Positions 9,328 to 17,794 of a DNA stretch of 64,000 nt are shown here, piece after piece (position 1 is the stretch's first letter; each line of letters starts with the position of its first letter). The stretch spans positions 62,001-126,000 of the forward strand of contig CAWDMC010000005.1 of the NCBI GenBank assembly GCA_963803295.1. Reading direction: 5' to 3'. This stretch comes from CAWDMC01 sp963803295. GTDB taxonomy: Bacteria; Acidobacteriota; Terriglobia; UBA7540. A program made the translations under genes and the position numbers. A model generated the notes under the pieces. The model made no database searches. It saw nothing but the letters and a program-made list of their open reading frames with translations, and was not told where the DNA came from.

Positions 9328-9993
9328 CTAATCCCTCCGCCAGGCTTTGTTGGGCAGCTTGGAGGTCGGCTGACCGTGGAAGCTTGAGGCCAGGTTCTGG
9401 GCGAGAAGAGGATCATTCTTCGCGCCTGCCAGTGCCTTCCGCGTGTGCTTTTGGTGATCGCTGTCGGGGCCCTGCAGCGTGACGAGGGCGGCCGCGAATT
9501 CCATCTCGGGGTCTTGCCCGCACAAGCTGATGGCATTCTCGATCAAAGCGTATCCGTTAACGCCTGCGGCGGGATTGGGTTCGCCAACTCCGAACCACTG
9601 TTTGTAGGTTTCGGTGAGATAACCGAGATCGAACAGCGCCAGAGTCCCTGGCCGCCCGGCATCGGAATTATCCGCCCGCGCTCGCAGTCGGGTAATGAGC
9701 TCTTTCGCTACTTGAGCATTGCGGCGAGCGTAAATCGTGGCGCGCCGCAGGGTTTCCATTCGCACCAGAACTGGGGCGCTGGAGTCAAGAATCGCCAGCG
9801 TGTCCCGCGTGAGATTCTTCACGTCATAGCTTCCGCTACCTTTCTGGTTCCAATCGACCGGGGGCAGCGTCTTCGCCTTACCGATGTCAAAGGGGTGACA
9901 TATAAGAGGCGGTCCCGCATGTGCCGAGGCTGCAAGTCCCAGCAGGATGGCCACACTGCTGATCGCATTGCTTGCGCCTAAATGTGATTTCAT
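9328..9993 (-). CDS. Secreted protein of unknown function
   Basis: A 221-residue protein with a typical Sec signal peptide: MKSHLG, a hydrophobic core SSVAILLGLAAS, and a likely cleavage after AHA. The mature part is mainly helical-looking, with an arginine-rich stretch (METLRRATIYARRNAQVAKELITRL) and an acidic, glutamine-rich C-terminal half. Two cysteines (LICHPF and SLCGQD) could form a disulfide. I do not recognise the family. The pattern is compatible with a helical-repeat exported protein acting in the periplasm. The start is supported by AGGAGA about 10 bases upstream. Confidence 0.6.
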   Translation of the reverse strand: MKSHLGASNAISSVAILLGLAASAHAGPPLICHPFDIGKAKTLPPVDWNQKGSGSYDVKNLTRDTLAILDSSAPVLVRMETLRRATIYARRNAQVAKELITRLRARADNSDAGRPGTLALFDLGYLTETYKQWFGVGEPNPAAGVNGYALIENAISLCGQDPEMEFAAALVTLQGPDSDHQKHTRKALAGAKNDPLLAQNLASSFHGQPTSKLPNKAWRRD

Positions 9994-10250
9994 GTTTTAG
10001 AATCTCCTTTTGAGTTGATTTGCCGTACGCGCAAAGAGACGCCGCGAGCGAGTGGACTGTTAACAAGCAGGGTGAATTTGTCAGTTTGACGTGGCGAGCG
10101 GCTTTACCCCGCCGCATTGCGAGGTAAACTCACGACTGCGAATTCAAAGTGCGACACCAGCGAATTCTTCGGAGAGAAGTGGAAGCAATGGACGGAGGTT
10201 GGGCGGATGCTGCTTATTTTTCGCGAGCCGGCGCGGCGGTTTCCGACCAG

Positions 10251-10871
10251 TTACGTTCCCTGCTCGTACTCAAGATTGGTGGTAAGGAGAGTTGCCTTGC
10301 GACGGTAGCGCTCCTCCATCAGTTTGAAAAAAATGTTCGTTTGCTCGGGACGTAGATTGAGATAGCCGACTTCATCGATCAATAAGATGTCGAGACGAGC
10401 TAGGCGGCGGATGAGCTTGCGCGAGGCCCGATAGGCGATGGAAGCGTACATCTCGTCGAACAGATCCTGAGCTTTGATGAACAGGCCCCGATAGCCGTTC
10501 TGCAGGGCCTTGAGCAAGAGTCCCGACGCCAATCCAGTCTTGCCTACGACCGTTGGGCGAATGAAGACGACGTTGACGGCCTTGGGAATGAACTCCAGCT
10601 CGGCCAGTTCGCGGATCTGGCGGCGCGAAACCCCGGGTTGGCGCGGGAAGGGGAACGACTCCAAGGTCCACTGCTCCGGCAGGTGGGCCTGTTTGATGCG
10701 CGCGCGCAGTCGTCTTTCCTGTTGATCGAGCCACTCCGCCCGGAGCAGTCGGGCCAGCAGATAGGTGTAAGAAGGGGAGGTTTTGCGGGCGGCCGCCAGT
10801 TCCCCCTGCATAATTTCGGCCATCTTGCGCAGGCGCAGGTTCTTCAAGAGCTGCTGAATCTCCTCACTCAT
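10251..10871 (-). pseudogene. istB: IstB-like transposition helper ATPase, 3' truncated
   Basis: The N-terminal MSEEIQQLLKNLRLRKMAEI is typical of IstB, the DnaC-like AAA+ partner of IS21 transposases. Walker B is intact (ILLIDEVGYL), but the Walker A region reads RPTVVGKTGLA where GPxGVGKT is expected, so both glycines before VGKT are lost. The frame ends at LLTTNLEYEQGT; family members continue for about 50 more residues, including a sensor arginine. It is therefore truncated and probably inactive. The start overlaps the end of istA. Confidence 0.8.
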
Positions 10872-12276
10872 CCTCATCTCCGTCGTCGCGGCCAGGGTTG
10901 ATCTGGAAATAATCGCGGGCGAGTTGGCGCAGGATCATGGTCTCCACCCGCTCGAGATCGAACAAGCCATAGTGCAGGGCCGCCTGAAGGGCTTCCAGCA
11001 AGGGGGCCCGCGGATAGTCGTTCACCAGGCGGAGCAAGTGGCGCAGCGGCACGGTGGCGCGTCCGGCATGGCGTTTTTTGAGAGTCTGGAGGTACTCGCT
11101 AATTTCGGGAAGTAGCTCCAGCAGGAGTTTTTCTTCCAGGGCCGCAGCGGAGGGCGGAGGGCCCTGGCCGCGCACCCGGCGATGTTCCGGCAAGCGGTAC
11201 TTGCGGCCGGTGGGCTAGAGGACGCGCGGATGGGTGGCCACGCGCCGCGGCCCCCGGTAGATTTCGAGGTGCTCTTTGGTTTGGCGCACTTCCACCTGAC
11301 GTCCGATCAGATCATCCGGTACGGAATAGCGATTGCTCTCCACCGACACGTAGCCTTCCACATCCACCAGCCGCTGATGGAGGAGATAGACCGGGGGCAC
11401 CCAGACGGGGAGAGGCTTCAAATGGGCCTGCTCGACAGCAAACAACTCGCGCGGGCTGGCCTTGAGATCGTCGCGGAACCGGGCGTTGACCTTATCGCAC
11501 CACGTGCGCGCCTGCCGGTTGGCCTCGGTACAGTCCGGGAAAGTACGGCCCGCCAGAAAATTGGTCTCGATGTAGCGGAAAGCTCGTTCGACGCGCGCCG
11601 AGCGGTTGGCGTCGCCTTTCTCATGGGCCTGAAAGCGAAAGCCGTAGCGCTCGGCGAAGGCCGCCATCTCCGGCACCGGCACCATCTCGCGGCCGCTGCC
11701 CTTCAACACCACCACGTGGGTGTTGTGGATCAGGCAAGTGGCGCAGGCCCCTTGCAGGTACTGCAGGGCGTCGGTGAGAAAGACCTTGCAATCGAAGCGG
11801 GTGAAAGTGGGAGAGAACTGAAAAAAGAGCAGGCGGGAATAACAGCAGACCAGGGAAGCCGTCTGCACGGACCGCCGTTGGCTGCCGATCTCGGCGCGGT
11901 GGGGAGAAGTATCGTGCTGCATCTCCTGGCCGGGGCCGAAATGATACTCCCCGACGGGTCGCGGGGGCTGCTGGCCGATGCGCTGACGCCGGCAAAAGGC
12001 GGTCAGCGCCGGATAGGAGAGTTGGGCGCCGGCGGCCACGAGCTCTTCATGGACGCGAACCAGATTACCGTTGCAGCGCCCGTACAGGTCCAGGATCTGG
12101 TCGCGATAGGGCGTGGCCTTTTCCTCGCGCACCAAGGTGGGTACGATCTCCGTGGCGGAACGCAGCACCTCCCGCACCGCCCCGCGTGAGCACTTCAGGG
12201 CGCGGGCGGTGGCGCGGATACTATGCCCCTGTTCGTGCAGCTTCAGAATCGCAGCTCGGGTGCTCTGGTCCAGCAT
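10864..12276 (-). pseudogene. istA: IstA-like IS21-family DDE transposase with in-frame stop and altered catalytic Asp
   Basis: ATG 12276 follows AGGAGATGGGAG and begins MLDQSTRAAILKLHEQG, the IS21 helix-turn-helix start. The DDE core shows Asp122 (QHDTSPH) and Glu230 (ARVERAF), but the middle motif reads CLIHNTHVV, with His184 where IS21 enzymes have Asp; one G-to-C change (GAC to CAC) would explain it. An in-frame TAG at 11215-11217 ends the protein after 353 residues, while the same frame continues through PEHRRVRGQG and a helical C-terminal domain to 10864. Both lesions argue against activity. Confidence 0.85.
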
Positions 12277-13166
12277 CTCCCATCTCCTGGTGGAAATGTT
12301 CGGCCAGGCGTGCGAACTCGCGCTGGCCTTGGTCGAGCAAGCGGGCCAAGTCCTGGCGATCTTTTTCCGGAAGAGGGCGCAAGACGCCCGTCCGCAATCG
12401 CCGGTCCGCCGGCGGGCCGTGGCACTGAGGCTCTCGAGATCGCTCAGCAGGCTGTCACCAGGACCCGGCGGGAGGGCAGGAGCGGCTTGGGTCTCCTTGT
12501 GAGTCTTGAGGAAAAGCAAGGGCGCCGCCAGCAGGCGCTGGCGCGTGACCCAATGGCCGGTTTGATAAGCCGTGTAGAGGATTCCCAGGTCGCGGCTACT
12601 CAGCCGGGTTGAACCGATCGCTTGCACCAATTCCAGACAGGCCTGCCGGTTGGCGCGCGCCAAGGGCACCAGATACTTGGCGGCCCCATGCGCTCCCATT
12701 TCACCCCGGCGCACTTGCTGTTGGATCGAATCGGGGAGCTCCTGGACCAGCGCCAGGCGCCGGCTCACCCAACTGACCGAATGGCCAAAGCGCCGGGCCA
12801 ACTCCTCCAGGGAGAAGCCCAAGCGCTCGTGCAGTTCGGCCAGCGACCAGCTTTGTTCCAGGGCCGTCTCCGGCTCGGCGGTTTGCATCAGGCGCGTGGC
12901 GATCAAAGCCTCGGCTTCTGCCCCGGGCCAGCAACCGGTGCCACGGTGTCGCGGCCCAGGCGGCGCAGGGCACGAATGCGCTTGTAGCCATCGATCACGA
13001 CGAAGCGGTCAGCGGCAGCCTCCTTCACCACCACGATTGGGACCTGCTGGCCGACTTCGGCTAAGGAGGCCAGGAGCCGCCGCTCGGCTTCCGGGCGGAC
13101 CACCTTCAGTCGCTCGTAACGAAGTTCGAGTTGATGAAATTCCAGTTCCACCCTTTCGCCCTCCAT
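12231..13166 (-). pseudogene. ParB/KorB-like DNA-binding protein, frameshifted
   Basis: From ATG 13166 (MEGERVELEFHQ) the protein shows a ParB N-terminal domain: RPEAERRLLASLAEVGQQVPIVV then VIDGYKRIRALRRLG. Near 12920 the frame must change to continue into ALIATRLMQTAEPETALEQ and the ParB helix-turn-helix FSLEELARRFGHSVSWVSRRL. A second frame change near 12430 leads to PEKDRQDLARLLDQGQREFA and a stop at 12231. The order ParB domain, HTH and C-terminal helix is that of a ParB/Spo0J relative. Its location between a zinc-ribbon gene and istA, overlapping istA, indicates it belonged to the mobile element and not to chromosome partition. Confidence 0.7.
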
Positions 13167-13301
13167 GAAGAAGAAGAGAGAACGAAGCGGCGCCGGTCGG
13201 CGGGCCTCGCTCCCCCTTCCTCTCCTGGTTGTGCGCACGCTGAACTTAGCGAGAGGGCAGGCAGGAGTGCAATATGTCCGGACGATCTCAGCGAGTTTTC
13301 C

Positions 13302-13851
13302 TCACCGCAGGGGAGGGCAGGCTCGGCGGACGTTGTTCCCTCGCTCCTCCAGTCGTCGTTCGCGCCAGCGTCTCTCCCGTTCCAGAACTCGCTCCAGAGC
13401 GTGGCGGCAGGCACGGGAACAAAAGCGCTGCAGGGGCGAGCGCCGGGTGCGCTCGAAGGCCACATAGCAACCGGGGCGGTCACAGGAGCAGGAAAAAAAA
13501 TTTGATAGAGATGACCCTCGCGGCCTTGGCGGTAGTGGTTTTTCGTTCTTGCGCAGCCTTTTGCCGCTCCCGGTAGCGGCAACTTTGAGCTTGGCGCTTC
13601 TGCTTGCCCTTGGAGGACTGGCGATAGCGCCGCCGTGCCTTCCACTGCCTCCAGCGGCGGGCTTGCTGGCGGCAGGCCTCACTGCAATAACGCGCCAGCG
13701 GCTGCTGGGGCCGGAAGACCCGCTCGCAACCCTTCAGCAAACGAATCCGGCTGCGAGGATAGCGAGCCCGCCGCCAGCACCCCTCCTGGCCGGGAGTTTC
13801 TGGGGCGTCTTGATTTTTGGCAGGAGTTGAAGAATCTTTAGCAGGGCCCAT
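13302..13851 (-). pseudogene. Duplicated zinc-ribbon-like protein split at a T8 run
   Basis: The first half from ATG 13851 carries GCERVFRPQQPLARYCSEACR followed by a strongly basic helix (RRWRQWKARRRYRQ). It runs into a stop at 13480 immediately after AAATTTTTTTT. In the neighbouring frame the sequence continues as CDRPGCYVAFERT and LQRFCSRACRHALERV, a second copy of the same C-x-x-C...F-C-S-x-x-C-R design. The two halves are evidently one protein with two metal-binding modules. Either the run has gained or lost a base, or slippage on it joins the two frames. A basic DNA- or RNA-binding accessory of the IS21-type element is likely; function is unknown. Confidence 0.6.
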
Positions 13852-13877
13852 GGGAGTGGCTGCTCCCAAAGCTAACC

Positions 13878-14927
13878 TCAATAGCGCCAAACCGAGATGT
13901 CGTCATACCCCAGTTTATTCCACCAGCGATCCAGCATCGGCTGATAGAGGCGCAAGATGCCTTCTTTCGTGATGCCGGGGGGCGCGGGCGCAAGCTTTGC
14001 CAGGTGGTCGTACACCAGGGCGCGCTGCGACTCATCGACCCGCGCCAGCATATGCCAAAGCGTGAGGGCATCGCGATTGCGAGCCTCCCCCAGCACGATC
14101 GCCAGATCCCCCGCGCGTTGCTGGCGGGTGCTGTCCTCAAAATCAAACCGCGCGAGAGCTTTGCGGAAATCCGGCGTCGCATCCTCGAAATACGGTGTGC
14201 CCGGGCCGACTTTCGGCCGCGTCGCGCAAGCTGCTCCAGCGGGGATGAAGGACTCATGACCATTCAGCTTGAATCCCACCCACCCGAGCGAAGTGCGCAC
14301 CAGCCCCGCTCCGGAATCGTCTACGTGCAGGGTGTAGGCGCAACCCAGGTCCACCGTCATCCCAGAGGGCGTATCGACCACAAACTGACCCGGCGGCGCC
14401 CAGATATAGGTATGAATGGTTCCGCGATCGAGAGCGACTCGCTTTAGACCGGCATTCATCGTCAGCAGATGCAGACGCGTGCTCGGGTCGACCTCGATCT
14501 GGCCGGTTTCCTGAGACTGAAGGCTGGCCCGCGACCGAGGGTCGGTTTCGAGAATTTGGCCGACGCGGAGACGGCCCATCCCTGCCCTTCCGCTAATGGT
14601 CTGGTGTCCGATTCGAGGCGTTCCTTCCAAGCGGGACACATCCCAACCCGGAACCGTCGGCGGAGCCGGCTTGCGGCCGGGCATCCAATGGATGAGCATG
14701 GCGATTGCTGCCACCCCAGCCACCGCCGTCGCCAGAGTGGGAAATAGTCCTATCCGTGGTGGAAGAAATTTCCACCGCCTGTCGCCCGCGAGCTCGGGAA
14801 ATACTGGGGCGGGACGGTCATGCCGAAACCTCCGGAGAACCGTTTCCAGCCTCTTGATTTCAGGATCGGGTTCGCCAGATCCATCCCACAAGTAGTCGTC
14901 GCGGCTTGCCTGTGGTTCGTTTTCCAT
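13878..14927 (-). CDS. FecR-domain anti-sigma-like membrane protein
   Basis: About 349 residues from MENEPQAS. The N-terminal ~75 residues are cytoplasmic and polar, followed by one membrane segment (LFPTLATAVAGVAAIAMLIHW). The periplasmic part contains the FecR pattern: GRLRVGQILETD, then IEVDPSTRLHLL, then FVVDTPSGMTVDLGCAYTLHV with the TSLGWVGF strand. Ends DISVWRY. The ECF sigma factor gene lies immediately upstream (stop to start 23 bases), so this is very probably the membrane partner that controls that sigma factor. Its stop lies just beyond the edge of the IS21-type element, so the gene has survived the insertion. An alternative ATG at 14942 adds five residues. Confidence 0.8.
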   Translation of the reverse strand: MENEPQASRDDYLWDGSGEPDPEIKRLETVLRRFRHDRPAPVFPELAGDRRWKFLPPRIGLFPTLATAVAGVAAIAMLIHWMPGRKPAPPTVPGWDVSRLEGTPRIGHQTISGRAGMGRLRVGQILETDPRSRASLQSQETGQIEVDPSTRLHLLTMNAGLKRVALDRGTIHTYIWAPPGQFVVDTPSGMTVDLGCAYTLHVDDSGAGLVRTSLGWVGFKLNGHESFIPAGAACATRPKVGPGTPYFEDATPDFRKALARFDFEDSTRQQRAGDLAIVLGEARNRDALTLWHMLARVDESQRALVYDHLAKLAPAPPGITKEGILRLYQPMLDRWWNKLGYDDISVWRY

Positions 14928-14950
14928 TCGATGATTCCTCATACTCGTGT

Positions 14951-15592
14951 TTACGGCATCTCCAATTCGGGCCGATGGATGCTTGGATTAGTGCTGAGCT
15001 TCGCGCGGAGCTGCTGCATGCCGCGATGGAGATTGACGCGAACCGAGCCGTGTGTCAGTCCCGTACGCGCGGCGATCTCTGGGCCAGTCATGCCCTCCAC
15101 CAGCCGCAGAATCAAGGTCTCGCGATACGCATCCGGCAGGGCCCTGATCGCGTCAAGAATTGCAGTGGCAGGGCTTTGGTGATCGGCGCTCGGGTCTGCC
15201 TGCTCGATATCGTTCTCCGACGCCTCATCCGCCAGTTGATCCCCGGGCACAGAACGCCGGTGAAAATCATTTGCCCGATTGCGAGCGATGGCCGCCAGCC
15301 ACGCTCCGAAGCTTCTGATCTCCCGCAACGTTGATAGCTGGCGGAGCGCCAGCAAGAAAACATCTTGAAGGAGGTCGTCCACTTCGCCGACCGGTACCTT
15401 GGCGAGCAACACTCCGTGGACCATGCGAGCGTAGCGATCGTAGAGGCGCCCGAAGGCGGCCCGGTCCCCTTTGCCCGCGGCAGTGACGAACTGCGCGTCT
15501 TCCGAGACTTCCGGCACGGATTGCTCCCTCACAAGCCGACGTTCCTTGCCTGCTGTGAGCAAATCAAAACGGTTTTCTATCCTCAAGGCCAT
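14951..15592 (-). CDS. ECF-type RNA polymerase sigma-70 factor
   Basis: A sigma-70 family protein with region 2 (AAFGRLYDRYARMVHGVLLA, then VDDLLQDVFLLALRQL) and region 4 (LPDAYRETLILRLVEGMTGPEIAARTGL, then SVRVNLHRGMQQLR). Regions 1 and 3 are absent, which defines the extracytoplasmic-function group. I chose the ATG at 15592, giving 213 residues; the first ~25 residues are poorly conserved, so a later start is possible. It is followed by a FecR-domain gene on the same strand, the usual arrangement of an ECF sigma factor and its membrane regulator. The signal sensed is unknown. Confidence 0.88.
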   Translation of the reverse strand: MALRIENRFDLLTAGKERRLVREQSVPEVSEDAQFVTAAGKGDRAAFGRLYDRYARMVHGVLLAKVPVGEVDDLLQDVFLLALRQLSTLREIRSFGAWLAAIARNRANDFHRRSVPGDQLADEASENDIEQADPSADHQSPATAILDAIRALPDAYRETLILRLVEGMTGPEIAARTGLTHGSVRVNLHRGMQQLRAKLSTNPSIHRPELEMP

Positions 15593-15839
15593 CCGAAGCC
15601 AATTCCCACTAAAGCATAGACGTGTGCAAGGAAAATGTGTTAACAAGCGACGTAAGTTCCGGCGCTGCTGCTGGACACTTCTGATTTCTGCACCGGTTCG
15701 TCCCGAGCGGCAATATCCGCCGAACCTGCCTTGCGACGAAACTTACTTTCTGGGCGGCCGCCTCGAAATCTCTGTGGCCAAGACTCCCCCGCTCAAGCTA
15801 TGCTTGCCCCTACGCGCCTGTGCTTTATCGAGGGTTCCC

Positions 15840-16370
15840 ATGCAAACCAAAATCTACTTCGAACAAGGTGACATCACAGAGATGAACGTGGACGCGATAG
15901 TCAACGCGGCCAACAGTGATTTGATACTGGGGGCGGGTGTGGCCGGGGCCATCCGGCGCAAAGGAGGACGTCGCATCGAAGAGGAATGCGAGAACCTGTC
16001 TCCGATCCCACAGGGCGCGGCAGCTGTGACCACAGGCGGCAATCTCAAAGCCATCTACGTGATCCATGCCGCCAGCATGCGATTGGGAGGCTCGACGACG
16101 GCCGATTCCTTGCGGTTGGCCACGCACAATTCCCTCATGCGAGCGGAGGAGAAGGGTATCAAGAGCATCGCTTTTCCGGCCATCGGCACCGGCATCGCCG
16201 GGTTTCCCATGGAGGAATGCGCCCGTATCATGATTCAGGTAATGCTCGAGCACATCAAAGTGCGGACCAGTTTGGAGAAAGTCTATTTTGTTTTGTACGA
16301 CGAGGCTGCGCTCAAGGTGTTCGAAGATACCTACAAACAGGTTGCGGCGCGCCAAGCCGAAAAGCCCTAG
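15840..16370 (+). CDS. Macro-domain ADP-ribose-binding protein
   Basis: A 176-residue stand-alone macro domain. The ADP-ribose site is clear: GDITEMNVDAIVNAANSDL near residue 10, the glycine loop ILGAGVAGAIRRKGG, and the second loop AFPAIGTGIAGFPMEECA. The ATG at 15840 was preferred over upstream in-frame extensions because it starts directly at the first beta-strand (TKIYFEQGDI). Such proteins bind or remove ADP-ribose or O-acetyl-ADP-ribose. It is divergently oriented to the sigma factor and stands alone, so the specific substrate cannot be inferred. No second domain is present. Confidence 0.9.
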   Translation: MQTKIYFEQGDITEMNVDAIVNAANSDLILGAGVAGAIRRKGGRRIEEECENLSPIPQGAAAVTTGGNLKAIYVIHAASMRLGGSTTADSLRLATHNSLMRAEEKGIKSIAFPAIGTGIAGFPMEECARIMIQVMLEHIKVRTSLEKVYFVLYDEAALKVFEDTYKQVAARQAEKP

Positions 16371-16487
16371 GCTAGCAGGCTGCAGACAAACTCGTTGCTA
16401 CGGTCATTCTGAAGGGCCGCAGCCGACGGAATCTCGCATCGTATTGAAAACAGACAGAGCGAGATTTTTCGCGACGCTCAAGGTGTC

Positions 16488-16550
16488 GAGTTATAAGTTA
16501 TGAATTCTCAGCATGCATTCCGATAACGTAAAGCTCATAACTTATAACTC
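16488..16550. repeat. Perfect 16-bp inverted repeat with 31-base spacer
   Basis: The arm GAGTTATAAGTTATGA at 16488-16503 is the exact reverse complement of the arm at 16535-16550. The arms are AT-rich in a GC-rich region. There is no T-run after the second arm, so a simple intrinsic terminator is unlikely. It sits 40 bases before the MidA-like gene. Confidence 0.8.
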
Positions 16551-16589
16551 ATACCTAGCCCCAGGTTTCGGAGTTCTCTCACGACCATT

Positions 16590-17747
16590 TTGAAATCCGT
16601 CCTTCTCGACATCATCCGACGCTCCAGCGTCGTCCCCTTCGAGTACTTCATGTCCGTGTGCCTTTACCATCCCGAGTACGGATACTACATGAGGGACCAC
16701 GAAACAACCGGAGTCTCCGGGGATTATTTCACCAGCGCCGATCTTCATCCGATCTTCGCGCGTCTTGTCGCCCGGCAGGCTGCCGAAATGTGGGAAGTCT
16801 TGGAGCGGCCGACCCCGTTCAGCTTCGTGGAAATGGGCGCCGGACATGGTCTCTTTGCAGCAGACTTTCTGGACTGGGCGAATCATACCTTGCCGGATTT
16901 TGCCGCAGCATTGGAGTATGTTGCACTGGAACCGGCCGCACGACGGCGCGCACGCCTGATGCAAGCCGTGGCGGCCCTCCACGCGCGCTTTCGCGTTGTT
17001 GCCAGTCTTGACGAGCTTGGCGAAGTGACCGGCTGCTTCTTTTCAAACGAACTGGTGGACGCCTTCCCGGTGCATCTGGTAACGCGATCAGGGGGCTGCC
17101 TGCGCGAAGTCTACGTGAGCCTTGTGGGAGACGAGTTCGCGGAGAAGCTAGGATCGCTTAGTGACGCTCGAGTGGCAGCCTATGTGGCCCGTTACGCCAA
17201 AGAGCTTGAGGAGGGCCATCGCGCCGAAATCAGCCTCGCGGCGCTCCTCTGGATGCGGCAGGTGGCAGAAAAGCTCAAACTGGGATTTGCGATCACCATT
17301 GACTACGGCGATCTCGCCGCAAGGGTCTATACTCCGGATCGTCCGCGCGGTACTCTGCTAGCCTATCGCGGCCACGAAGCTTCGGAGGAGTACTTCGCCG
17401 CCCCCGGCGAGCAGGATCTCACCGCGCACGTCAATTTCAGCGCGCTGATTGACTCCGCCGAGGAAGCAGGCCTCTCGCTTGCCGGATTCACCACCCAGGA
17501 ACGCTTCCTGCTGGGGATCGGGGAGCCGAACCAGTTCGCCGATCTTTATGATGAGGGTCAGACGGAAGGGCAGAGGCTCGCGGCCCGGCTCAAGCTGAAA
17601 CGCCTGATCAATCCTGAGCCTCCGGACGGAATGGGTACAGTCTTTAAGGTGCTGATCCAGCAGAGGGGAACCGGCAGTGCCAGCCTGGCAGGGCTGAAGT
17701 TTGCGAAGCTCTACACAGAACGCGATCCTTCGCCACGTTCAGGCTGA
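16590..17747 (+). CDS. MidA/NDUFAF7-family SAM-dependent methyltransferase
   Basis: A 385-residue protein of the family once called DUF185. The N-terminus VVPFEYFMSVCLYHPEYGYYM and the segment SGDYFTSADLHPIFARLVARQAAEMW are characteristic, followed by the SAM-binding motif FVEMGAGHGLFAADFLD near residue 80 and CFFSNELVDAFPVHLV. Near the C-terminus GEQDLTAHVNFSAL is also conserved. Mitochondrial relatives methylate an arginine of respiratory complex I; the bacterial target is not known. TTG at 16590 is chosen because conserved residues start immediately after it and no ATG fits. The last ~10 codons and the stop appear to come from a dispersed intergenic repeat. Confidence 0.88.
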   Translation: MKSVLLDIIRRSSVVPFEYFMSVCLYHPEYGYYMRDHETTGVSGDYFTSADLHPIFARLVARQAAEMWEVLERPTPFSFVEMGAGHGLFAADFLDWANHTLPDFAAALEYVALEPAARRRARLMQAVAALHARFRVVASLDELGEVTGCFFSNELVDAFPVHLVTRSGGCLREVYVSLVGDEFAEKLGSLSDARVAAYVARYAKELEEGHRAEISLAALLWMRQVAEKLKLGFAITIDYGDLAARVYTPDRPRGTLLAYRGHEASEEYFAAPGEQDLTAHVNFSALIDSAEEAGLSLAGFTTQERFLLGIGEPNQFADLYDEGQTEGQRLAARLKLKRLINPEPPDGMGTVFKVLIQQRGTGSASLAGLKFAKLYTERDPSPRSG

Positions 17748-17772
17748 CATCGCTGCGCTCGAGATGGCAGCT
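17720..17772 (-). repeat. Dispersed extragenic repeat unit (tentative)
   Basis: On the minus strand this stretch reads CTCGAGCGCAGCGATGTC followed by CGTGGCGAAGGATCGC, a style of short repeat seen many times between genes in Acidobacteriota. A related piece starts near 16404 (GTCATTCTGAAGGGC). The assignment relies on memory; only two partial copies are visible here. Confidence 0.3.
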
Positions 17773-17794
17773 GTGAATATTCTTCTGCGGCAAG

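Larger units (their letters stand above)
10251..13851 (-). mobile_element. Decayed IS21-type element with ParB-like and zinc-ribbon accessory genes
   Basis: Four tightly packed minus-strand genes in the order zinc-ribbon protein, ParB-like protein, IstA transposase, IstB helper ATPase. ParB-like and istA overlap by 46 bases, and istA and istB by a few bases. All four are damaged: frameshifts in the first two, a missense change and an in-frame stop in istA, and a 3' truncation of istB at about 10251. Composition is GC-rich and arginine-heavy. I did not find convincing terminal repeats; the 3' end seems lost with the istB truncation. The limits given are those of the genes. Confidence 0.7.

Noticed and set aside
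11182..12189. 335-codon plus-strand frame over the IS21-type element
   Set aside because: It is antisense to istA and reads as GC-rich shadow sequence with no domain.
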